This document shows, piece after piece, positions 1 through 9,348 of a stretch of DNA of 64,000 nt. The position numbers and the translations under genes were made by a program. Each line of letters starts with the position of its first letter. Position 1 is the first letter of the stretch. Source of the DNA: Ephemerocybe angulata. Lineage: Eukaryota > Basidiomycota > Agaricomycetes > Agaricales > Psathyrellaceae. The stretch lies in contig JAACJK010000223.1 of assembly GCA_013368325.1 (NCBI GenBank), positions 62,001 through 126,000 of the forward strand, in the 5' to 3' direction. Under the pieces are notes generated by a model, which did not search any database, was not told the origin of the DNA, and saw only the letters and a list, made by a program, of their open reading frames with translations.

Positions 1-2840
1 GGTCGGGTCTGCCGAGTAATTGTGCGAGGAGAGGTTTCGGGGCAGGGGTTTCGGTGCCGCTGGTTGTCTGGGTTGCTCGGGCTGAATCAAAGTTGAACCT
101 TGAGCGAAGCCTTGCCATGTGGTTGAACGTCGAAGAGGAGGAGCGTAGTGAGCTGGCGGAGCTCGACCTGCCGCTGTATTGACGGAAGCGGCTACGGGCG
201 ATGGTCCTGAAGCCCTGGGCGGTGTTTTGGGCAGAGGTGGCGGCATTGGAATGGGCAAACGAGAAGGCAGAGCAAAGGGCGGTAGCGGTAGCGAGTATGA
301 CGAAGACGCGTCAGGTTCGCGCTGCGGGTGTGGAATCGCGGGGGCTGGGTTGAAGATCGTCGGTCCGATTGAAGGAAGTGCAGCTAGTTGGGGTTCTTGC
401 AGTGCTCGTTCCGGATTCTGGGCGGGCGTCGGCCCTCCAGACGGTACTGCAGGTATTTGGGGTTGCTGTGGAGGCTGAGCCGCAGGAGCGAAGGCTCTGT
501 CGGGTCCGGCGAGATTCGCGAAGCCCGCATGAGGTTGTTGGGCTGAGGGAGCTGGCGCTTGCCCAGGGCCCTGGAGAAGCATCGGTGCTCCAGAAGATTG
601 GGGTCGCGGCGGGAGGTGAACCGCGGGAGCGAAGGCGAAACCCTGATGCCCCGCTTGAGGTTGTTGGGCTGAGGGAGCTGGCGCTTGCCCAGGGCCCTGG
701 AGAAGCATCGGTGCTCCAGAAGATTGGGGTCGCGGCGGGAGCTGAACCGCGGGAGCGAAGGCGAAACCCTGATGCCCCGCTTGAGGTTGTTGGGCTGAGG
801 GAGCTGGCGCTTGCCCAGGGCCCTGGAGAAGCATCGGTGCTCCAGAAGATTGGGGTCGCGGCGGGAGGTGAACCGCGGGAGCGAAGGCGAAACCCTGATG
901 CCCCGCTTGAGGTTGTTGGGCGAAGGGGGCTGGCGCTTGCCCGGGGCCCTGGAGAGGCGTCGGTGCGCCAGAAGATTGGGGTCGCGGCGGGAGCTGAACA
1001 GCGGGTGCGAAGGCTCGTTCAGCCCCCACGATGCCCACGAATCCTCGAAACGGTGCGGAAGGCGGCCTCTGCTGCTCTGAGTGCTGTGTCGAGGCTGTCG
1101 GTGCTTGCCTAAGTACCTGTGGTTGATGCAGCACCCCAGACGCTTCGGGTGGCGACTGTGCATACCGCGTTGGAGCGAGTGGTACTCCAGTGCCAACTGG
1201 ATTACCCGGCTCTTGACGAGCGACACCAGGCGGCTGAGCATGTCGTGCGTCCTGCGATGAAGAGGTAAATGCAAATCCTGATCCTCGAACCGCTTGGGAC
1301 GGCTGAGGCGGATACGGCGTTGAAATATCTGGGGCTTGCCCAGGCCCTTGAAGTTGATTGAGTCCCGTAGCTCTGTTCAGCTGCTGTGGGCCACCTGTAG
1401 AGGGATCGAAGGATTGTCCAGAGCTAGCAATAGGGCCCGATCCTTGAGAAACAGGTATTTGAGCTTGTTGATGGTGTTGGGACGGGGCGGCGAGTACAGA
1501 TCCTGCTTGGCCCGTCGCTTGAAGTTGCTGAGGAGCTTCTAGGGCTTGTGTTGATGGACTCGGCGCATGTCCTGGCATCGAAAGTCCTTCAGGCTCTTGA
1601 TGTGTCGCTGGAGAGCGTTGTGTACTTGTTCGATTATTCGCGGAAGCTCTGGACGGACGATATTCTCGTCCAGCAGGATCTGGGGGCGCACTGTGTCGGG
1701 TAGTTACACTCCGCGATGCTAGACGAGCTGGGGTTGCAGAAGGTTGAGCTGCTGGAGCCCCTGAGGATGAGTGGGAGCCCGTGCCTCGCGAGGGGGGACG
1801 GGTTGCAGTTGGAGGAACGGGAGTATTGTTCCGAACGGATGAACGAAAAGGCGAGGACTCCATGCGTGTCGCAGGCTTAGAAGGCGGGGCATTTGATCCC
1901 CATGGTCTACGAGTTGCGATTGAGTCTGCCGACGCTCGCCTCGCGATACCCTGCTTAGGGATCGGACCTCCATCTGACGATGCCGCCTTTTGAGCTGTAC
2001 GGCGGGCTTCATAGAGTAACTGGTATGGCTGGGCGTATGGCTGGGCATTATAGGCCTAGATCCTAATCAGACTATATGATAATCTGAAAAGAAGGTAACT
2101 TACTGGTCGCGCCTGCACTTGAGGTTTTGCGTGACGCGAACCGGATGCCTCGGCAGTGGGGAGCTCCTAGATTAAGGTATCAACTTCCTGGAGCAACTTG
2201 GTATGTTTCGACGTACCTGGGCTGGAGCTGTTTGAATCGCAACCCGCTTTGCCTTAGGTCGAGCGCCGTCTGCTTTCTTGGAGAGATTACGCTTCTGTTT
2301 GGGCGTCTTCTCATCGCCTTGGGAGTCGCAGCTCAGGGTCTAATCATCGAAATATGTCGCATAAGGCTGAGTGTTGAACGGAGTATTCAACCCGGGATAC
2401 TTACTGAAGCAACACTATTCTCACGACTCATAAGACGAGCGCTACGTCTCTTGGGAAGTGGTACCTGCGGTAAGCTTAGTTGGGTCACGAATGCATGTAA
2501 AGCTATTAGCAGGACTTACCACTGCTCGAGGCTCAGGCTCAGGCTGAGCAGCACCAGAATCCTCTGCGTGATCAGTCGGTTCGTCAAAAGTTGGGAGTGG
2601 CGCCGCCTGCAGGCGCTCGAAGCTAGAACCGATCTCCTCCGCCTCCTCCTCCTCCATTTCTGGCAGCTCTCGAGGTTTCTTCTGCAGGGGGCTTATAAAT
2701 GAAGACTTGTGGACAACTGCATTCGGATCCATCGCTCCACGAGGTCCTCCCAATCTCCGTTTGTCTGAATCTGGAGTTGGCATGCGTATACGTTTGCCTA
2801 GAACCGCATCTGCGTCATCTGGGCTTTGTGGACCGTCCAT
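1..2840 (-). CDS. Q/P-rich protein with 42-residue tandem repeats (partial, runs off left edge)
   Basis: I spliced five minus-strand exons: 2840-2520, 2464-2405, 2339-2217, 2166-2104 and 2055-1. All introns have GTAAGT/GTACGT-type donors and YAG acceptors, and every junction is in phase 0. About 874 residues are visible. The N-terminus (MDGPQSPDDADAVLGKR) is followed by an acidic stretch with MEEEEAEEI and basic KKPR/KRR clusters that could be nuclear localisation signals. From about residue 190 the protein is rich in Gln, Pro, Ala and Ser and looks disordered. Four copies of a 42-residue repeat (core GAPMLLQGPGQAPAPSAQQP) lie at 1034-531. The coding frame is open to position 1, so the C-terminus is missing. 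The composition suggests a nuclear scaffold or transcription-related protein, but no catalytic domain is visible and I do not recognise the family. The gene is divergent from the small gene at 3055. Confidence 0.75.
531..1034 (-). repeat. Tandem repeat, 4 x 126 bp, coding
   Basis: Four direct units of exactly 126 bp (531-656, 657-782, 783-908, 909-1034) lie inside the Q/P-rich gene and encode 42 residues each. The three left units differ at only a few bases, for example GGTG versus GCTG. The rightmost unit is more diverged. Because the period is a multiple of three, the array stays open in several frames on both strands, which creates spurious long ORFs. Confidence 0.95.
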
Positions 2841-3054
2841 TTCGACTATCTAGCAAGTAAGTTCTTCTTTGAGATGGTTGAGTAGAGGCACAGAGGATGT
2901 AGGTCAGATGGATGAGCAGGTTCTGCAATGCCTTGCGTTGTCGTGCGTTAAGCCATTGTCCCCTTTCGGAAGGGCACGCTGAGGTGATGGAACGGGGGGA
3001 TCCAGAACGGGCTGGAATGCACGTTGCTCCGATATCTATTCCTTCTCATTCACT

Positions 3055-3590
3055 ATGTCGCTTTCGCCAGAGGCACAGGTATGCAGAAAGCCCGTTGATT
3101 CTGCCTCCCAACTTCACGCTGATTCCTCCACAGCTTGTGCAGCTCCACGGGTGGTACTTCCCGACGGATGACTCTGGGGACCCCAACCGACATCTAATAC
3201 CCACTTATCACTCCTCCGACGGGGTTATGATACCTATCCTTGAATCGGTTTTCAAGGGATATTCGGCGATGGCTGTTCAGCGCACGTATGTGACGATGCG
3301 TGATCAAGCAGGAAGGGAACGGAGATTTGGCTTCTTCCATAGAACAAATTCTGCTCTCCCGTCGAATGATTCACTGCGAAGGTTTGGGGTGGCCGCACAG
3401 TGGTATGGGGACGTTGCAGTTATGCAGATTGGGAAGAGAAGACCCTTCGTTCATCTGCGCAACCGCGAGCTTGCGATGCTCGCCCTCAAGAGGTAGATTT
3501 CCTTCAACTTCCATGTGTTCAGAGGCTGAAACCACCCAGATTCCTGTCAGTCGTCGGGGGCCTTGTGCGCCAAGCTGCGCAGCGCAATGA
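3055..3590 (+). CDS. Small unknown protein, first of three tandem paralogues
   Basis: Model: exons 3055-3078, 3134-3492 and 3551-3590, giving 140 residues. The introns are GTATGC..CACAG (55 bp) and GTAGAT..GTCAG (58 bp). The start MSLSPEAQ joins to LVQLHGWYFPTDDSG. The G-(W/I)-Y-F motif near the start and a C-terminal FFHR..LPSND..GDVAVMQIGKR segment line up with GIYF and SRRHDLFLNN..GDLLIARMGKQ of the gene at 4745, so the two are paralogues. No catalytic motif, signal peptide or membrane segment is visible. Exon 1 is short and the last exon is the least certain part. An upstream in-frame start at 2912 is possible if the first intron is not used. Function unknown. Confidence 0.55.
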
Positions 3591-3902
3591 ATCCCCTTCT
3601 ATTCCTGGGGAGCTCTTGTTTCGCTGCCGAAGACGGTGCACTTGACCGTGTGGTTCTCTCGAAGCAACGCGTGTCTATACCGTATATGTACTGAATCGAG
3701 CATGTCTATGCCCTGAATTGAGGCGTGATGTTCATTTGGGTGACAGCGGCTGTCATCACAGAAGTCCATGACGCATAACAAAGAGCAAAGCCCTGAGCCA
3801 CGCGGTGCACATCCGGATGTGGGAAGAATTCCCGATAATCTTCAATATTTAGGTCGAGGATGTGGGCCCTCCTTCTGTCTTCTACACACACACTCATACG
3901 CG
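3591..3902. other. Intergenic spacer, nothing recognised
   Basis: Between the first and second tandem paralogues I see no convincing coding exon, repeat or promoter motif. Confidence 0.5.
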
Positions 3903-4490
3903 ATGCCAGTGGATCACCAGTACCAGCAGGTGACATCGTTCTTTGTGTCCTTCGAATGAATCTATATCTGACTGGAGAACATGTAGGCGATGATCCAGGG
4001 ATTGTTCCTCGGCCCCACAGAGCTAGTGCATCAACACGTTGCGGTCCCCGTTTTGGACGATGGAGGAAAGCAGGTACCCGTGGTTGAGGCGACCCTGTGC
4101 CCCGATGAGCCGGTCGTGTGTATTGACACAGTTAATTTGCGGGTGCAGTCGCAAGTGGGAGCGGTAATCGAGTACAGGCTGTTTTTCGCCTACTCCAAGG
4201 ACGCTCTGCCCAACGTCGCCCTTCACAGGATGTGCCCAACCTCGCAAGTTCGAGGGCCCGTCCTTATAACGAGGATGAACAGTACGACTCGCAAGTACGA
4301 AAGTCTGCAGACGCCCGAGCAAGTTGGCGCTGCAATCGAAGCGCTTAGATTGTAAGTCGCTTCATCGTGATCGATAATATGTTATCTTACCGGAAGTAGG
4401 ATTATTTCGAAGGTCGTAGTCGAGGAACCCAGCGCATTGAAACCGTTGGGTGGGATACGTCAGGTTTCGTTGGCAATTCATCTGCCATAA
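3903..4490 (+). CDS. Small unknown protein, second tandem paralogue
   Basis: Model: exons 3903-3929, 3987-4351 and 4400-4490, giving 160 residues. The short first exon encodes MPVDHQYQQ and joins AMIQGLFLGPTELVHQHVAV. The last intron has a consensus GTAAGT donor and an AAGTAG acceptor, and splicing removes a TAA that would otherwise truncate the protein at 4355. The order of features (GLFLGP near the start, then FFAYSKDALPNVAL and GPVLITRM) parallels the flanking paralogues but is more diverged. No known domain, signal peptide or membrane segment. Function unknown. Three adjacent copies in the same orientation point to local gene duplication. Confidence 0.55.
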
Positions 4491-4744
4491 TTGTCGGATA
4501 GCATTACAACGATATCATAGCTAAGACATATGAGAACGGGGATATCTCAATTAACTGCTGCTGGGAGACTTACCTGCATCGTGTTCGACGTATTTGTTTC
4601 TATTAGGTGAACCATCCGGAATCTAACAAGGATGCGGCCTTTCATTTCTCCTTCCCAATAAATAGCGGGCGCCTTTGACAATCGTACGGTACCCACCAAT
4701 ACTCTCTAAATCTACCCCGCCAACGCCCTCGAATCCACCCCACC

Positions 4745-5541
4745 ATGGCTGCCCCCCACGCCCAAGATGCCGGAGACGCGTACCTTCCTGGACCTGCTTA
4801 CGCGGGAGGGCAGGTCGTCGCCCCCGCCGTCGCGTGTTTCGTCAAAGGAATCTACTTCCCCCCCTCCGTTACAGGCGTTCACCGCCAAGTGCAGGTCCCA
4901 TACGTGCAATTGCATAAACGTTTCTTGGCCCCTCAAACGGTCCTGGAAGGTCATCCGACCATTCCTATCCTCAACACCTTTGTTCACGTCGTCACGGGTA
5001 ACGACGACGACCGCGCCATCACCTCCTTTCGAATCATCTCCCGCCGTCATGACCTATTCCTAAACAACCCCGCGCTCTGGGCGATGACCAATGGGGTCGG
5101 CTGGAAAGGAGATCTTCTCATTGCGAGGATGGGCAAGCAGAGGAGGAAAGAATACGTCTCGATCGCAGGCAAGGACCAGAAACAACTTGCGTTATGGGTT
5201 GTTAGGAGGTAAGGGTGGTTATTCTCTTTGTGAAGGCGCTGCTAATATGAGGGGGAAGGTTCGTACAGTGGGTGCAGGCGCACGGCGGCGCGATCCCGCC
5301 GCAGGTCGAGTTTGCAGGGCAAGGAGTCCAGCTTCCTTTCGCCAATGATAATGTAGCCGCAAATGTCAACCAGCACCCAATTGCCCAGGCTGCCCAGGCT
5401 GCCCAGGCTCCTATTGCACCCCAGGTCCCTGCCGTACTCCAGGTGATGGTGCCCGAGACCCCCCGGCGACGACGCTCCGCTAGGCTCACCCCGCCTACTA
5501 CTGTTGCCCAAGCGTCTTCTTCCCGAAGCCGCGCTCGTTAG
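4745..5541 (+). CDS. Small unknown protein, third tandem paralogue
   Basis: Two exons, 4745-5208 and 5259-5541, give 248 residues. The 50 bp intron is GTAAGG..GGAAG with a GCTAATA branch point. The start is CACCATGGC, a good basidiomycete initiation context. The N-terminal 160 residues are the family domain (VKGIYFPPS, then FRIISRRHDLFLNN and GDLLIARMGKQRRK). The second exon adds a low-complexity tail with an (AQA)n run and an RRRRSAR basic patch, which could be a nuclear signal. This is the longest and best supported of the three neighbours. Function unknown. A TATA-like CAATAAATAG lies at about 4656-4665. Confidence 0.65.
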
Positions 5542-5752
5542 TCTATGTTGTGTAGAATCGAGGTCCCAATGTTTCACCGAGAAATGATTTCGTATTGCCC
5601 GTTCCACTGTAAATCACCTTTAATGCAGACTTGTTCCCCTATGGTGCTATATAATCAGCTATTTTCCTTCCATGAATATTATACAACTTACCACGAAGCA
5701 CCCATCCGCGTGGAAATTACTAAGAAATACACGAGGCGACGTACGAAAGAGA

Positions 5753-5760
5753 GGATAAAA
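5753..5760 (+). promoter_or_regulatory. TATA-like box of the WD40 gene
   Basis: GGATAAAA lies 45 bp upstream of the ATG at 5805. A TATA-type element is expected here, but no transcription start is visible. Confidence 0.35.
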
Positions 5761-5804
5761 GGCACGTCGCCGCGCTTTCGGCCTTCATCCTCCCTTCTTC
5801 CACC

Positions 5805-7482
5805 ATGGCTGAACCGAAGATTGGTAATTACAGCCGCTCCCATAAGCTGACTCCCCATTTCGCCCCAGTCAACTCGATCGTCTTCTCGCCTGACGGGAAG
5901 TACATGGCTTCAGGGGGTGAGTGGCCGGCTTATGATATTTGTTCTCCACCAACAAAGACTTTCTCTACGCCGATCTCAGGGGATGATGGACGCATATCCA
6001 TTTTATTCTCGCCTGAAGGTACAGTGCAGACGATCCAAAGCAATCAAGACTCCGTTGTCGTCTTGAACTGGATGAAGACTTCTCAGCGGGCCCAGCTCCT
6101 TCTGTCGGGTGGGGCGGACGGGACCGTCAAGCTCTGGAGGCAAAACAAGTCGACGGTGAGAATGACGTCGCATATCTATTACTGTAGCTAACGTACCTCG
6201 GTCATTCATGCGCACTCAGGCCTTCACCCTGATACAAAGTATGACCGTGATGGATCATCCTATTGAAGACATCGACGTTCTCGGTACCAAGCTGGCTGTT
6301 GTCGGCAACGGCGGCCTGTTTTTCTACAAGGTTAACCCGCACGAGTACCACCCTAGCACTGAGGGTGCATTCGAGCCGATCCATACCGTTTTGGACGGCA
6401 TTATCGGGGGTAGGATCCAATCCGACCAGGGAAAGATTCGAAGTGTGCGTTTCATTGGTCGAGGTGGGGCGGTCGTCGTCGGGATGCTGAACCGTGTGCT
6501 GTAAGTGGGCCCGCACCATTCGCATATTCCTGCTCAATAAAGTCCATGCTCCTAGCCTGGGCTGGGATCTCGTTACGAAAAGGCGGATTTTCCGAGAACG
6601 CCTTGAGACGCGCATGTGAGCATGTTGTGCCTTTCCAGACGAGAGGGAGCTGACTTTCGACTACAGCGGCAATATGGAGTGGAACGAAGAATCTCGTAGG
6701 CTCGCGATATGGAACTTGTACGACGGCATTGACGTCTACGAAATCCAAGCTACTTTCGCCGTCCGCCCCATCAAGATTTCGCTCAAAATCGAGCGCAATT
6801 ACGTGGCCCAGATTCGGTTCCTGACGGAAGACGTCCTCGTCGTCGGAAGCGACAACGCGGTGGTGCAGATTGTCAGCATTCAAAATCAATCTGTTATCAA
6901 GAAATTAAAGCAGAACTCCAGTAAGTCAAAGCCAGTCGAGAAGAGCACATCTCGTACTCACCTACCCCTAGAGTGCCATTTAGTTCAGGCAGTCGCGGTA
7001 TTACTCTTCGTTTACAACCCTTTTCAGCATCTGACTGCTCGAATTACAGTGCTGCAGAAGGACCATCGTGGAAACGGGAATCGTCCAACACGTTATCGCC
7101 GGTGGGTCTTCGGAGATTGACGCCGGAGGGGAGATCCGCGTCTGGAACACGAAGGGGGTGTGTATTCCCTTCCCATTTCCTTTCGACATATTGGCTCAAT
7201 AAACTTCAGCCTCTCTTTGTGGCGAAATCGTGGTGGTCGTTCGCAAGCAGCGCGTTCGTGCTCATGGTAGTCGTCCTCGCTACGATCCACATCATGGCCT
7301 ATTCGAGGATGATCTGTGCAGGGGAGGGTGACGATGAATTGACAGCCCTTTGTGAGCAAACGATTGCATCGAGTAATTGGGTGATCGAGGCGTCGCAGGG
7401 ACTGATCGAGCTGTCGAGGCGATTGACCGAGATGGCCTTTGACAAAGCGGAAGAATGGCGCAGGGTCTACGGCACAGAGTAG
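5805..7482 (+). CDS. WD40-repeat protein with C-terminal membrane anchor
   Basis: Eight exons (5805-5916, 5980-6155, 6220-6500, 6556-6615, 6667-6920, 6972-6997, 7050-7157, 7210-7482) close in frame to 429 residues. WD40-type blades are seen as VNSIVFSPDGKYMASGGDDG, LLSGGADGTVKLW, VRFIGRGGAVVVGM..LLGWDL and VIAGGSSEIDAGGEIRVW. The repeats are degenerate, with probably five to seven blades. The last exon begins PLFVAKSWW and holds one hydrophobic helix at about residues 347-371 (FVLMVVVLATIHIMAYS), followed by an acidic, helical 60-residue tail. WD40 proteins are usually binding platforms. The tail suggests attachment to a membrane, which is inference. ATG context is CACCATGGC. I cannot tie it to a named orthologue. 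Confidence 0.75.
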
Positions 7483-7709
7483 ACAAAGGTCATGTATGTG
7501 TACGCAGTCGTAGCATGTAGCTCTATGAACCCCCTTTCGGTAACAAAGCACAGTTTGCACTCATAAGAGGTCTACGTAGGGGGCGACGGACCCATAGAGT
7601 ATCATGTTCGCCCACTTCCATTCGCGATTCCGCCGAGAAAGGGCTCGTGGTCGGTCGCCTTATCGGTTGACTCGAGAGCTGAACGATGCCGATGTGAGTC
7701 CAATTCACT

Positions 7710-8354
7710 ATGGCTCCGACCTTTCCTCATGACGACGGCCTCCAGGATGTGCGCCTGATTGACCAGTGCTTCCCTTTGCCGAACCCCCAGCACAATATCC
7801 CCCCAACTACAACGTCACCTTCAGCGCCCCCAACGCCCGGCGGTCCCACTTCACATCCTAAGTCCTCCATCAAGCCGCCCGCTCCCCGCAGGCCCGCCCC
7901 TACGACATCAGCGAAGCCAAACAAACCCTCGGTCACCATTCAAGCCCGGCAGCCACGCTCCACTGCCGCCTTCCGCGTCCTCCGCAATCAGCACACCAGA
8001 GGCGTTGTCGAGAAATGCGACTATAGCTTGCGCAAGATTAGGAAGACCAACACGACGTATCGATACTACTCGGTTTTGAACGCGGCAAATGCGGAGCTAC
8101 CGCCTTACTTCGACCCCAACCTAACGCCGCCAGCAGAAGTTGGGGACCTCTGTGTGCGACAGAACAATGGTGGGATGCAGATATACTGGGTACTCGACCC
8201 AGCTGGCGTCTGGCTCAAGGCTGAAGAGGGATTCGCACATCCGACTCTTCCGAAGTACGTGCTGCATCTCCAGGGAGACGGGGGACGGTGGGTTCAAGGG
8301 AAATCCATCCAGACATATGCATACAGGAGAAAGAAGGCCTCCTCGTCCGAGTAG
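7710..8354 (+). CDS. Unknown protein, Pro-rich N-terminus
   Basis: A single uninterrupted frame of 214 residues. Residues 1-90 are rich in Pro, Thr and Ser (PTTTSPSAPPTPGGPTSH) and probably disordered. Residues 95-205 look folded (RVLRNQHTRGVVEKCDYSL, then LCVRQNNGGMQIYWVLDP, then YVLHLQGDGGRWVQG) and end in a basic RRKK tail. No domain is recognised. The neighbours are also small unknown plus-strand genes, and codon use does not differ obviously from them. Confidence 0.6.
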   Translation: MAPTFPHDDGLQDVRLIDQCFPLPNPQHNIPPTTTSPSAPPTPGGPTSHPKSSIKPPAPRRPAPTTSAKPNKPSVTIQARQPRSTAAFRVLRNQHTRGVVEKCDYSLRKIRKTNTTYRYYSVLNAANAELPPYFDPNLTPPAEVGDLCVRQNNGGMQIYWVLDPAGVWLKAEEGFAHPTLPKYVLHLQGDGGRWVQGKSIQTYAYRRKKASSSE

Positions 8355-8542
8355 TGGTAGCGAAGCGTAGATATGGCCACACTTAGAGTATCCCGTCTCT
8401 TTTTATGATGTTGGGTTGTATTTGTTCGATCTATCTATGCTTGGGGAGTTGTAGCACATGGCGCGGAAGATCTCCACTCAAATAGAACCGCAAACCGCGT
8501 ATAAAGGCCAGATAGTCCGCTCCCCTTCGTGCGTCGACAACC

Positions 8543-9228
8543 ATGGATCGGATCACCACCAACCGAATCCATTTTCCCCGCAAAGAATCGTCTCGCCGAA
8601 GCCTAGACGGAGTGATCACCAATCGAACCGTTTTCACCGACATCGATGATGAGTATGGCGAGGAAGGGCGCAGTGAACGACAAATGGGAGGAGGAGGTAT
8701 AGCAGTCGCTGTCGGGCGCGTTCGACGACACAATCTGACCCTTCGATAGGTGACTACCAAATAGAGGCGCAGCCGCCATATTTCCCATTCACCGACCATG
8801 CAGCAGCTCGAAAGCCGAAGCCCAGCCGTCCCAAAGGGACTCAGGGGAAGCCAGGGAGTTATGGGTACTCCCTGAAGGATACATTGTGTTGGGACGCGGC
8901 TTCCTACAAGATTGTTCAGGTAAGACCTATGGCAGCGGACTCGGCGTCGCTGACTCCATGCAGAATCGACTCCACAAGTGCGCCGCGAGATTCGACGGGA
9001 AGACGCTGTATGAGAATCAGAAGGACGTTCTGAAGGACCAATACGTCAAGGAGGTACGCACCATGGATTGGATGTGGTATCATCCGATTGCTTGAGCTGA
9101 TACACACAGTTTAGGCGACCACCATCTTCCCTTTCCTCAAGGAGTACCCGGATCCTGTCGCCTGGCCAGCGGAAGACTTTGCGCACATGTACCTCAAGAA
9201 TACTTCCGACGCCGCCAAGAAGCAGTAG
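8543..9228 (+). CDS. Small unknown protein, four exons
   Basis: Exons 8543-8696, 8750-8919, 8964-9053 and 9115-9228 splice in frame to 175 residues. The first exon ends MGGGG and joins DYQIEAQPPYFPFTDH. Later segments read GYSLKDTLCWDAASYK, NRLHKCAARFDGKTLYENQK and IFPFLKEYPDPVAWPAEDF. The introns carry clean consensus ends. The C-terminal half is probably helical. No signal peptide, membrane segment or known motif. Function unknown. Confidence 0.6.
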
Positions 9229-9348
9229 GAAGCAGGCGACCTGACCATGCGGCTCTGACCCACCTGATTCGGAAATGATAGCTCTGTCAGTTTACGGATA
9301 CACGGGAATGTGATATTGTACAACAAACCTTTCTTTCTCCTTGTTCCC

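Noticed and set aside
369..1274. Long open frames on both strands over the 126 bp repeats
   Set aside because: They exist because the repeat period is a multiple of three. The minus-strand Q/P/A-rich frame is continuous with upstream exons and runs to the window edge, so it is the coding one.
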